Shown piece by piece: positions 57,816 through 64,000 of a stretch of DNA of 64,000 nucleotides (position 1 is its first letter; every line of letters begins with the position of its first letter). Source of the DNA: DASZHJ01 sp963735465 (GTDB lineage: Bacteria; Pseudomonadota; Alphaproteobacteria; ATCC43930; CGMCC-115725); assembly GCA_963735465.1 (NCBI GenBank), contig CAVTLA010000001.1:3968001-4032000 (forward strand), given 5' to 3'. The notes under the pieces are model-generated. The model searched no databases, was not told where the DNA came from, and saw nothing but the letters and a program-made list of their open reading frames with translations. The position numbers and the translations under genes were made by a program.

Positions 57816-57874
57816 TCAGCGCCGATTTGAAGCTTCAGCTTGCGGGCGCTTTAAAAGTGCAGCTAAAGCGAGGG
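57816..57874 (+). promoter_or_regulatory. SAM-II riboswitch (metA motif)
   Basis: The sequence has the conserved SAM-II layout. P1 is AGCGCC (57818-57823) paired with GGCGCT (57845-57850). The 5' part of the P1 loop is GATTTGA, and the 3' part AGCTTGC pairs as pseudoknot P2 with GCAGCT (57859-57864). The linker TTTAAAA and the 3' GCTAAA (57862-57867) ending GCGAGGG are family hallmarks. SAM-II binds S-adenosylmethionine and switches off sulfur/methionine genes, mainly in alphaproteobacteria. Here it is followed at once by an intrinsic terminator, and GGGCG of the P1 3' side could instead pair with CGCCC of that terminator. Confidence 0.85.
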
Positions 57875-57879
57875 CCCCG

Positions 57880-57913
57880 ATCCGCCCCAGCGACTGCTGC
57901 GGCGGATTTTTTT
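57880..57913 (+). terminator. Intrinsic terminator (attenuator) after the SAM-II riboswitch
   Basis: Stem ATCCGCC (57880-57886) with GGCGGAT (57901-57907), one C-C mismatch, inner stem CAGC/GCTG and loop GACT, then seven Ts (57907-57913). It stands two bases before the GGAGGAG ribosome site of the next gene, so it is a leader attenuator, not the end of an upstream gene. Confidence 0.85.
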
Positions 57914-57925
57914 GTGGAGGAGATC

Positions 57926-58927
57926 ATGGGGTTCACCGTCACTGCCCGACAGGTTCTGCGTCTTGCAGCTCTCGCGCTTGGGGCTCTGGTTCCCGTCGCG
58001 GCCACCGCCGCCGACAAGCCCGCCACCATCCGCATCGACTACGCCTACTACAACCCCGTCAGCATGGTGCTGAAGGAGCAGGGCGCGATCGAGAAGGAGT
58101 TCGCCGCCGACGGCATCAAGGTCGAGTGGGTGCTGAGCGCCGGCAGCAACAAGGCGCTCGAATTCCTCAACGGCTCCAGCATCGATTTCGGCTCCACCGC
58201 CGGCTCGGCGGCGCTGCTGGCGCGGGCCAACGGCAACCCGATCAAGGCGATCTACATCTACTCGAAGCCGGAGTGGACGGCGCTCGTCGCGCCGAAGGAC
58301 TCCCCCATCGCCAAGGTGGAGGATCTGAAGGGCAAGCGCGTCGCGGTCACCCGCGGCACGGACCCGCATATCTTCCTGCTGCGGGCCCTGGCGGCGCACG
58401 GCCTCACCACCCGCGACATCAAGATGGTCCTGCTGCAGCACGCGGACGGCAAGGCGGCGCTGGAGAAAGGCGACGTCGACGCCTGGGCCGGCCTCGATCC
58501 CTTCATGGCCCAGACCGAGCTGGAGCAGGGCTCGCATCTCTTCTTCAGGGATCCCGACCTCAACACCTACGGCTTCCTCAACGTGCGCGAGGATTTCGCC
58601 AAGCAGTATCCCGAGATCGTCGTGCGCGTGCTGAAGGTCTATGAGGCGGGCCGGCAGTGGTCGCTGTCGCACCCGGAGGAGCTCCGCGCCATCGTCGCGA
58701 AAGCCACGAAGCTCTCCGACGCGGTGGCGGCGCGCACGCTGGGCCGCAACGACCTCTCCACCGGCGTCATCGGCGAGACCCAGCGCCAGGCGATCGTCGC
58801 CGCGGGGGGCGTGCTGAAGGAGAACGACATCATCCCCGCCGACACCAACGTGGATGCGGTCGCCCGCGCCCTGATCGATCCCCAGTACATCGTCCGCGTG
58901 GTGGGCCAGAAGGCGGCGCAGCAGTGA
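57926..58927 (+). CDS. ssuA: Aliphatic sulfonate-type ABC transporter substrate-binding protein
   Basis: 333 residues with a signal peptide (1-26, ending ATAA after residues VPVA). The mature part starts TIRIDYAYYNPVSMVLKEQG and has SAGSNKALEFLNGSSIDFGS, then VAPKDSPIAKVEDLKGKRVA and VTRGTDPHIFLLRALAAHGL, all SsuA-like. ATG 57926 follows GGAGGAG; an upstream frame would read through the terminator. Control by a SAM-II riboswitch shows the ligand is sulfur-related: a sulfonate, sulfate ester or methionine relative. It overlaps ssuC by four bases (GTGA). Confidence 0.92.
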   Translation: MGFTVTARQVLRLAALALGALVPVAATAADKPATIRIDYAYYNPVSMVLKEQGAIEKEFAADGIKVEWVLSAGSNKALEFLNGSSIDFGSTAGSAALLARANGNPIKAIYIYSKPEWTALVAPKDSPIAKVEDLKGKRVAVTRGTDPHIFLLRALAAHGLTTRDIKMVLLQHADGKAALEKGDVDAWAGLDPFMAQTELEQGSHLFFRDPDLNTYGFLNVREDFAKQYPEIVVRVLKVYEAGRQWSLSHPEELRAIVAKATKLSDAVAARTLGRNDLSTGVIGETQRQAIVAAGGVLKENDIIPADTNVDAVARALIDPQYIVRVVGQKAAQQ

Positions 58928-59769
58928 CATCCGCCACCGCACGCCGCCTCGGCGCGGCGCTGGGGCAGGCGGGCCTCATCGGCCTGGTGGTGCCGGCGCT
59001 GGTGCTGGCGCTCTGGGAAGCAGTGTCGCGGATGGGGCTGGTGCGCCCCAACCTGCTGCCGCCGCCGAGCGCGGTGGCGATCACCCTGGAGAAGCTGGCG
59101 GCGAGCGGCGAGCTTCTGGGCCATGTGGAGATCACGCTCCTGCGGGTGCTGCTGGGCTTCGCGCTCGGCACCGCGGCGGCGACGGTGCTGGGTGCGCTCA
59201 CGGGCTATTCGCCGACCTGGCGGCGGCTCCTCGATCCCACCATCCAGGGGCTGCGCAGCATTCCCTCGATCGCCTGGGTCCCCCTCTTCATCCTCTGGCT
59301 CGGCATCTTCGAGGCCTCGAAGGTGACGCTGATCGCGATCGGCGTGTTCTTTCCGGTCTACCTGAACCTGGTGGCGGGGATTCAGCAGGTGGACCGCAAG
59401 CTGGTGGAGGTCGCCCGTGTGCACGGCTATGGCGGCGTAGCATTGGTGCGCCGGGTGCTGCTGCCGGCGACCTTGCCCTCCTATGTGACGGGGCTGCGCG
59501 GCGGGCTCGGCCTCGGCTGGATGTTCGTGGTGGCGGCGGAGGTGATGGGCGCCAGCGAGGGGCTGGGCTTCCTGATGATGGACGGCGAGATGATGGGTCG
59601 CCCGGCCACCATCATCGCGGCGCTGCTGCTCTTCGCCGTCCTGGGCAAGGGCACGGATCTGCTGCTGGCGCTCCTCGGCCGGCGCCTCACCTATTGGCAG
59701 GACAGTTTCGCCAGCGAGCAGGAAGGCAAGCGCGATGCTCAGGATCGAGCGCGTCTCCAAGCGGTTTGA
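58924..59769 (+). CDS. ssuC: Sulfonate-type ABC transporter permease
   Basis: 281 residues, about six TM segments. Landmarks are LVRPNLLPPPSAVAITLEKL, SIPSIAWVPLFILWLGIFEA, and the EAA loop VEVARVHGYGGVALVRRVLL. The GTG start overlaps the ssuA stop by four bases. The frame is open far upstream inside ssuA, but that reading has no homology. It overlaps ssuB by 35 bases. It forms the channel of the SAM-regulated importer. Confidence 0.92.
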   Translation: MTSATARRLGAALGQAGLIGLVVPALVLALWEAVSRMGLVRPNLLPPPSAVAITLEKLAASGELLGHVEITLLRVLLGFALGTAAATVLGALTGYSPTWRRLLDPTIQGLRSIPSIAWVPLFILWLGIFEASKVTLIAIGVFFPVYLNLVAGIQQVDRKLVEVARVHGYGGVALVRRVLLPATLPSYVTGLRGGLGLGWMFVVAAEVMGASEGLGFLMMDGEMMGRPATIIAALLLFAVLGKGTDLLLALLGRRLTYWQDSFASEQEGKRDAQDRARLQAV

Positions 59770-60496
59770 GGGCGGCCTCGTCGCGCTCTCCGGCGTCGAT
59801 CTCGCGCTCGAGCGCGGCGAGATCCTGGGCATCGTCGGCACCAGCGGCTGCGGCAAGAGCACGCTGCTGCGCCTGGTGGCGGGCCTCGATCATCCCAGCA
59901 CCGGCGCCGTGCGCCTGGGCGGCGTCGAGGTGACGGGACCGAGCCCCGCCGTGGGCGTGGTCTTCCAGGAGCCGCGCCTGATGCCCTGGCTCACGGTGCG
60001 GGAGAACGTGGAATTCGCGCTGCCGCATCTGCCGGCGGCGGAGCGGCGCGGGCGCAGCGAGGCGGTGCTGGCGCGGGTCGGCCTCTCTGCCTTCGCCAAC
60101 GCGCTGCCGCGGGCGCTCTCCGGCGGCATGGCCCAGCGCGCCGCGATCGCGCGCGCCTTGGTGGCGCGGCCGGAAGTGCTGCTGCTGGACGAGCCCTTCA
60201 GCGCGCTTGACGCCTTCACGCGGCTCGGATTGCAGGATCACCTCCTGGAGATCTGGCACCACGAGCGGCCGACGCTGCTCTTCGTCACCCACGACATCGA
60301 GGAGGCGCTGGTCCTCAGCGACCGCGTCATCGTCATGCGCCCCCGCCCCGGCCGCATCCACGCCTACTACGCCATCGACCTGCCGCGGCCGCGCAAGCGC
60401 AGCGACGTCAGACTGCAGACCTGGAAGGAGCGCATCCTGGTGGACCTCGACCTCGCCGTGGGCGCGCCGGAGATCGAGCCGGAGTTCTCGATTTAG
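59735..60496 (+). CDS. ssuB: Sulfonate-type ABC transporter ATP-binding protein
   Basis: 253 residues. Walker A VGTSGCGKSTLLRLVAG, Q-loop VVFQEPRLMPWLTVRENVEF, signature LSGGMAQRAAIARALV and Walker B VLLLDEPFSALDA, then FVTHDIEEALVLSDR, all typical of SsuB/TauB. It is the last gene of ssuACB. No monooxygenase gene (ssuD, tauD) is adjacent, so desulfonation must be encoded elsewhere if the substrate is a sulfonate. Confidence 0.93.
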   Translation: MLRIERVSKRFEGGLVALSGVDLALERGEILGIVGTSGCGKSTLLRLVAGLDHPSTGAVRLGGVEVTGPSPAVGVVFQEPRLMPWLTVRENVEFALPHLPAAERRGRSEAVLARVGLSAFANALPRALSGGMAQRAAIARALVARPEVLLLDEPFSALDAFTRLGLQDHLLEIWHHERPTLLFVTHDIEEALVLSDRVIVMRPRPGRIHAYYAIDLPRPRKRSDVRLQTWKERILVDLDLAVGAPEIEPEFSI

Positions 60497-60509
60497 ATCA
60501 CGCGATGGT

Positions 60510-60621
60510 GCGTCCTTCAACTCGGCGCTTCGCGCCGGCTCAGGATGAGGACCATCTTTGAACAACCAAAGAAAACAGCCTCATCCTGAGCCGACCGCGT
60601 AGCGGGCGAGTCGAAGGACGC
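60510..60621. repeat. Palindromic intergenic repeat, family A copy 5
   Basis: Arms GCGTCCTTCAACTCGGCG...GGCTCAGGATGAGG and CCTCATCCTGAGCC...GAGTCGAAGGACGC. It lies between convergent ssuB and the MFS transporter and may terminate both. Confidence 0.9.
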
Positions 60622-60627
60622 AGGATG

Positions 60628-61905
60628 CTACAACGCCGCCGCCACCTGCGCCGTGGCTTCCGCCCGCGGCTCGTGCACCAGGAAGGCGACGCCGAGAGCG
60701 CCGATCACGGCGATGCCGCCGGTGAGGACGAAGGCGCTGGTGAAGCTGCCGGACCACTGCACGAGATAGCCCGTCACCGCCGGCGCGACGATGCCGGCGA
60801 GGTTGGCGATCAGGTGGACGAAGCCGCTGACGCCGCCGACGCGGGTATCCGCCACGGTGTCGAGGATGATCGCCCAATAGGTGCTGGCCGTCAGGTACAT
60901 GAAGAAGACCGTCACCGCCATCAGCGCCACGACAGCGACGATCCCGGTCACCATGCCGGCGAGCGCCACGCACCCCGCGGCAATGATCAGGCTGGTGACC
61001 AGCACCAGCTTGCGCGCGAAGAGCGCGTTGCCGGTGACGCGGAAGATCGCGTCGCAGACGAAGCCGCCCGACGCCAGGCCGATGAAGCCCACGAGCCAGG
61101 GAATCGCATTCACCACGCCCATCTTCTGGATCGAGAGATGATGCGCCATGGTGAGATAGCTCGGGAACCAGGACAGGAAGAAATAGAGGATATAGGCATA
61201 GCCGAAGAAGGCGAAGGCGGTCGCCAGGATCGCCGGGCGCCGCAGATAAGTGCCGAGCGGTAATGCCTCCAGCTGCACCGAGCGCTGGGCGCGCTCGCGC
61301 ACATGGGCGCGGAGCGAGTCCTTGTCGAGCCAGGAATGCTGGTCCGGCCGGTCGGTCGCAAGCCACATCCAGGCGACGACCCAGACCAGTCCCACCGCGG
61401 CGATGACGACGAAGGACACGCGCCAACCCGCCGCCACCGCCAGCAGGCCCACGGCGGGACCGGCAAGCGCGGCGCCGAGCGGCTGGCCGGCATTCGCCAT
61501 GCCGACGGCGCTCGCCTGCTCCGGCCGCGGAAACCAGTTGCTGACGAACTTGTTCGCCGTCGAGCTGAAGGGACCCTCGCCCATGCCGAAGATGACGCGC
61601 ACCACCAGGAGCGAGGCGATGCCGGTGGCGGCGGCGGTCAGGCCGCAGAATACCGACCAGACCGTCATGGCGACGCTGAAGACGTTTTTCGGCCCGATGC
61701 GGTCCGAGGCGAAGCCGCCGACGAAGCAGAAGAGGGCGTAGCCCACGAAGAAGCTGCTGAAGACGATCCCGAGCTGACCGGGATCGAGATGCATGTCCGC
61801 GGCGATGAGCGGCGCCGCGACCGAGAGCGCGGCGCGGTCGAGATAGCTGATGGCGCCGCCGATGAACAGCAGCGCGATGATGAGCCAACGCAGGCGTGCG
61901 AACAT
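60628..61905 (-). CDS. MFS transporter, anion:cation symporter (ACS)-like
   Basis: 425 residues, 12 predicted TM segments. The opening AISYLDRAALSVAAPLIAAD and LGIVFSSFFVGYALFCFVGG are typical of the ACS (hexuronate/phthalate/organic-acid) subfamily, as is IGPKNVFSVAMTVWSVFCGL. The imported anion is unknown. It lies downstream of a PhyH dioxygenase gene on the same strand, with an IclR regulator divergent, so the three probably form a catabolic unit. Confidence 0.9.
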   Translation of the reverse strand: MFARLRWLIIALLFIGGAISYLDRAALSVAAPLIAADMHLDPGQLGIVFSSFFVGYALFCFVGGFASDRIGPKNVFSVAMTVWSVFCGLTAAATGIASLLVVRVIFGMGEGPFSSTANKFVSNWFPRPEQASAVGMANAGQPLGAALAGPAVGLLAVAAGWRVSFVVIAAVGLVWVVAWMWLATDRPDQHSWLDKDSLRAHVRERAQRSVQLEALPLGTYLRRPAILATAFAFFGYAYILYFFLSWFPSYLTMAHHLSIQKMGVVNAIPWLVGFIGLASGGFVCDAIFRVTGNALFARKLVLVTSLIIAAGCVALAGMVTGIVAVVALMAVTVFFMYLTASTYWAIILDTVADTRVGGVSGFVHLIANLAGIVAPAVTGYLVQWSGSFTSAFVLTGGIAVIGALGVAFLVHEPRAEATAQVAAAL

Positions 61906-62016
61906 GACTGTCTCCTCCCTGGCGCCGGCATCTGTCGGCCGGTCGCCTGATACGTCAGTGGCTCGGTCGTCCCGACGCCTGTCTCGCGACCGGCGCGGGA
62001 CGTCTCGCGGCCGCCT

Positions 62017-62844
62017 CTAGGCGGCGGCCGTCCGTCCGGTATCGCGCATCAGGATCTGCTGATGGTCGCCCGTCACCTTCGCGTGGAAGGCGACCGCCGC
62101 CTCGGAGAGATCCGCGAGCGGCCGCTGCTCCGGCTGGAAGTTTCCATAAGCGTCGACGCCGCGGACCAGCGTGGCGCTGTCGTGGGCGCCGACGATCTGG
62201 CGCACATGAGTCGGCAGATAGCGCACCGCGAACCCGATGCGGCGCTGGTCCGACGGGTTGGGATCGGAGCCGTGGATCAGGCGCACGTGATGCAGCGACA
62301 TCTCGCCCGCCCGCAGCACCAGCATCTCGGCCTTGCTCTCGTCGACCTCGACCGCGATCTCCTGGCCGCGGGAGAGCAGGTTGCCCTCGGCGAAAGTGTC
62401 GCGATGGGCGAGCTGATCCCTCTTGTGGCTGCCGGGAATGACGCGCATGGCGCCGTTGTCAGCCGTGCTGTCGGAGAAGGCGATCCAGGCAGTCACGACA
62501 TCGGCGGGATCGAGCCCCCAATAGGTCGAATCCTGATGCCAGGAGACGTAGCTCGGGTCCCGTGCTTCCTTGGTGAAGAAGGAGGAGCCCCAGGCGAGCA
62601 GGTTCGGGCCCAGGATATCCTCCACCGCGTCGAGGATGCCGGGGTGGCGGATCAGCTCGTCGAGCCAGGTGAAGAGCAGATGGGTCTTGTGGCGCATCGG
62701 GCCCTTGAGCCGCCCGTGCTGGCGCTCGTGGGCCTCGAGCTGGCGGCGCAGCGCCGCCGCATCGGCGGTGGAGATCGCCCGGATCGGAGCGTAAAAGCCT
62801 TGGGTTTCAAACTGCTCGGCCGCCGCCGGACTCAGCTTCTTCAT
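62017..62844 (-). CDS. Phytanoyl-CoA dioxygenase (PhyH) family protein
   Basis: 275-residue Fe(II)/2-oxoglutarate oxygenase. The metal triad is His103 and Asp105 (SWHQDSTYWGL) and probably His191 (LIHGSDPN); Arg201 in SDQRRIGF should bind 2-oxoglutarate. DNGAMRVIPGSHKRDQ is a typical PhyH strand-loop. The substrate is unknown; relatives hydroxylate acyl-CoAs, ectoine or phosphonates. It is upstream of an MFS importer and divergent from an IclR gene, suggesting oxidation of the imported compound. Confidence 0.92.
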   Translation of the reverse strand: MKKLSPAAAEQFETQGFYAPIRAISTADAAALRRQLEAHERQHGRLKGPMRHKTHLLFTWLDELIRHPGILDAVEDILGPNLLAWGSSFFTKEARDPSYVSWHQDSTYWGLDPADVVTAWIAFSDSTADNGAMRVIPGSHKRDQLAHRDTFAEGNLLSRGQEIAVEVDESKAEMLVLRAGEMSLHHVRLIHGSDPNPSDQRRIGFAVRYLPTHVRQIVGAHDSATLVRGVDAYGNFQPEQRPLADLSEAAVAFHAKVTGDHQQILMRDTGRTAAA

Positions 62845-62905
62845 CGGCTTTCCTTCCCTTATGCATCGTGTTGTCTGATGCTAGATTTCTTTAGTGTCGA
62901 TACGA

Positions 62906-62919
62906 TTTCAAGTGTGAAA
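62906..62919. promoter_or_regulatory. Candidate IclR operator
   Basis: Inverted repeat TTTCA-AGTG-TGAAA lies in the 79-bp gap between the divergent PhyH and IclR genes, ending five bases before the IclR ATG. Its form is like known IclR-family sites. Binding is inferred. Confidence 0.5.
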
Positions 62920-62923
62920 CTGA

Positions 62924-63715
62924 ATGACCCAAGAAGTCAACAGCGACGATCCCGCTGATACGCCGCGCCCGGGAGCGCCGGCCCTGGAGAAGGGCCTCGA
63001 TCTGCTGGAAGCGCTGGCCGCCGAGCCGAACGGCATGACCCAGAAGGCGCTCGCCGCGCGGATCGGCCGCTCCGTCGGCGAGATCTTTCGCATGCTGGGG
63101 GCGCTGGAGCGGCGCGGCTATGTCACGCGCAATCCGAAGTCGGGCGAGTACAGCCTGTCGCTGCGCCTGTTTCAGCTGGCGACGCAGCATCCGCCGAGCC
63201 GGCGCCTGCAGCAGGCGGCGCTGCCGGTGATGGAAGAGCTGGCGGCGCGCACCGGACTCGCCTGCCATCTCAGCATGGTGAGCGGCGAGCATTTCCTCAT
63301 CGTCGCCACCGCGGAATCGGACCGGCCCATGGGCTGGTCGGTGAAGCTGGGCGCGGTCTTTCCGTTCACGGTGCACTTCGTCTCGGCGCGCGTCATCGCT
63401 GCGTTCCAGAACGAGCGGCGGCGGGCGGAGCTCGCCGCCGTCATGGCGCGCCAGAGCGGCGTGCCGGAGAGCGAGGTGCGTCCGCGCCTGGAATCGACCG
63501 CCGCCACCGGCTACGACCTGGCGCCCAGCAGCATCGTCGCCGGCCTCATCGACATGAGCAGCCCGATCCTCGACCACCAGGGCCAGGCGGTGGCGGCCCT
63601 CACCCTCCCGTTCCTGCCGCAACGGGACCAGAACCGCGATCCCGCGGTGGCGCTGGCCCTGCTGCGCGATGCCGCGGTGCGCATCTCCAAGGAGGTGGGC
63701 GCGGCGACGGCGTGA
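62924..63715 (+). CDS. IclR family transcriptional regulator
   Basis: 263 residues. The N-terminal winged HTH reads ALEKGLDLLEALAAEPNGMT, then KALAARIGRSVGEIFRMLGA. The C-terminal effector domain has LACHLSMVSGEHFLIVATAE and ends with FLPQRDQNRDPAVALALL. It is divergent from the PhyH-MFS pair and is the likely regulator of it. The upstream palindrome overlaps its own translation start region, consistent with autorepression. A hairpin follows the stop. Confidence 0.92.
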   Translation: MTQEVNSDDPADTPRPGAPALEKGLDLLEALAAEPNGMTQKALAARIGRSVGEIFRMLGALERRGYVTRNPKSGEYSLSLRLFQLATQHPPSRRLQQAALPVMEELAARTGLACHLSMVSGEHFLIVATAESDRPMGWSVKLGAVFPFTVHFVSARVIAAFQNERRRAELAAVMARQSGVPESEVRPRLESTAATGYDLAPSSIVAGLIDMSSPILDHQGQAVAALTLPFLPQRDQNRDPAVALALLRDAAVRISKEVGAATA

Positions 63716-63721
63716 GTGAAA

Positions 63722-63753
63722 ACCCTCTCCGCCACGACAGTGGGGGAGAGGGT
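63722..63753. terminator. Hairpin terminator between convergent genes
   Basis: A 9-bp perfect stem (ACCCTCTCC at 63722 and GGAGAGGGT at 63745) with a 14-base loop, followed by ATTTCTT. It sits between the convergent IclR and ABC exporter genes. Confidence 0.6.
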
Positions 63754-63769
63754 ATTTCTTATCCTCCGG

Positions 63770-64000
63770 CTACGTCGCCGCCGCGGGCCTTCCGCCGAGG
63801 GTGCGCAGATCCAGCACGTGGTCGTGGAAGGCGCGGAGCGTGCTGCGGTGGCCGACGCTGACGATCGCCGGCTTCCACGGCGCGTCGCGCAGCATCTGAT
63901 AGAACTGCGCCTCGGTGGTCTCGTCCAGGGCCGAGGTCGCCTCGTCCAGGAAGATCACCGCGGGCTTGGCGAGGAAGACGCGGGCGAAGGCGAGGCGCTG
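63770..64000 (-). CDS. ABC transporter ATP-binding/permease protein, C-terminal end (partial)
   Basis: Only the last 76 codons are present; the gene continues past base 64000. The end of the ATPase domain is visible: QRLAFARVFLAKPAVIFLDE (end of signature and Walker B), then ATSALDETTEAQFYQMLRDA and VSVGHRSTLRAFHDHVLDL with the switch His. The DETTEAQFYQ and GHRSTLRAFH forms point to the SbmA/YddA-like (ABCD) exporter-type ATPases. The stop is at 63770 on the minus strand. Confidence 0.85.
   Translation of the reverse strand, partial: QRLAFARVFLAKPAVIFLDEATSALDETTEAQFYQMLRDAPWKPAIVSVGHRSTLRAFHDHVLDLRTLGGRPAAAT

Overview
The window is high-GC DNA with tightly packed genes, short or overlapping junctions, many solute-uptake ABC transporters and a SAM-II riboswitch. 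Together these suggest a metabolically versatile soil or water alphaproteobacterium, Rhodospirillales- or Hyphomicrobiales-like; genus cannot be told from the sequence. No rRNA, tRNA, CRISPR array, IS element or phage gene was seen.

Layout. 0-4.1 kb: end of a soluble NAD-dependent formate dehydrogenase operon (fdsB 3' end, fdsA, fdhD, fdsD). 4.2-8.3 kb: 2,2-dialkylglycine decarboxylase with a divergent Lrp/AsnC regulator, then a GntR regulator divergent from a PLP aminotransferase. 8.3-11 kb: ParDE toxin-antitoxin, DUF72 protein, fatty-acid desaturase. 11-20.4 kb: an alpha/beta hydrolase with two small dimeric-barrel proteins, two solute-binding proteins, a proline racemase-family enzyme, a methyltransferase, a PagL-like lipid A deacylase and a proline iminopeptidase. 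20.7-26.7 kb: a branched-chain-type ABC importer (livKHMGF order) and an aminotransferase. 26.8-34.3 kb: a membrane protein, a core-MetE methionine synthase, a feruloyl-CoA synthase-like ligase, LemA with two TPM-domain proteins, and a HEPN/MNT pair. 34.3-49.8 kb: a box (aerobic benzoyl-CoA) catabolic region, with bclA-livKHMGF-hydrolase on the minus strand, and flavodoxin divergent from boxR-boxC-boxB-reductase-SCP2. 50-57.5 kb: a peptide-type binding protein, a fused double permease, an ATPase with a C-terminal extension, a Bcr/CflA exporter and lysS. 57.5-60.5 kb: a SAM-II riboswitch and intrinsic terminator in front of an ssuA-ssuC-ssuB-like importer. 60.6-64 kb: MFS transporter and PhyH dioxygenase with a divergent IclR regulator, then a partial ABC exporter.

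How genes fit together. The box region encodes benzoate uptake, activation (BclA), epoxidation (BoxB), ring cleavage (BoxC) and regulation (BoxR). No canonical ferredoxin-type BoxA is visible; instead a flavodoxin and a FprA-type FAD/NADPH reductase flank the core. A promoter element of 21 bp, identical at 17 positions, lies in the same orientation before boxR and before bclA.

Quality warning. Between 20.6 and 57 kb, twelve genes are broken by 23 single-base frameshifts: 22 net insertions and one deletion. Every gene regains its full family length when these are corrected, and one of them is lysS, which is normally essential. Base-level sequence error is the likelier explanation than gene decay. 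These genes are typed as pseudogenes, but their products are described as if repaired. Five copies of a ~110-bp palindromic intergenic repeat and three copies of a second ~85-bp palindrome are also present.
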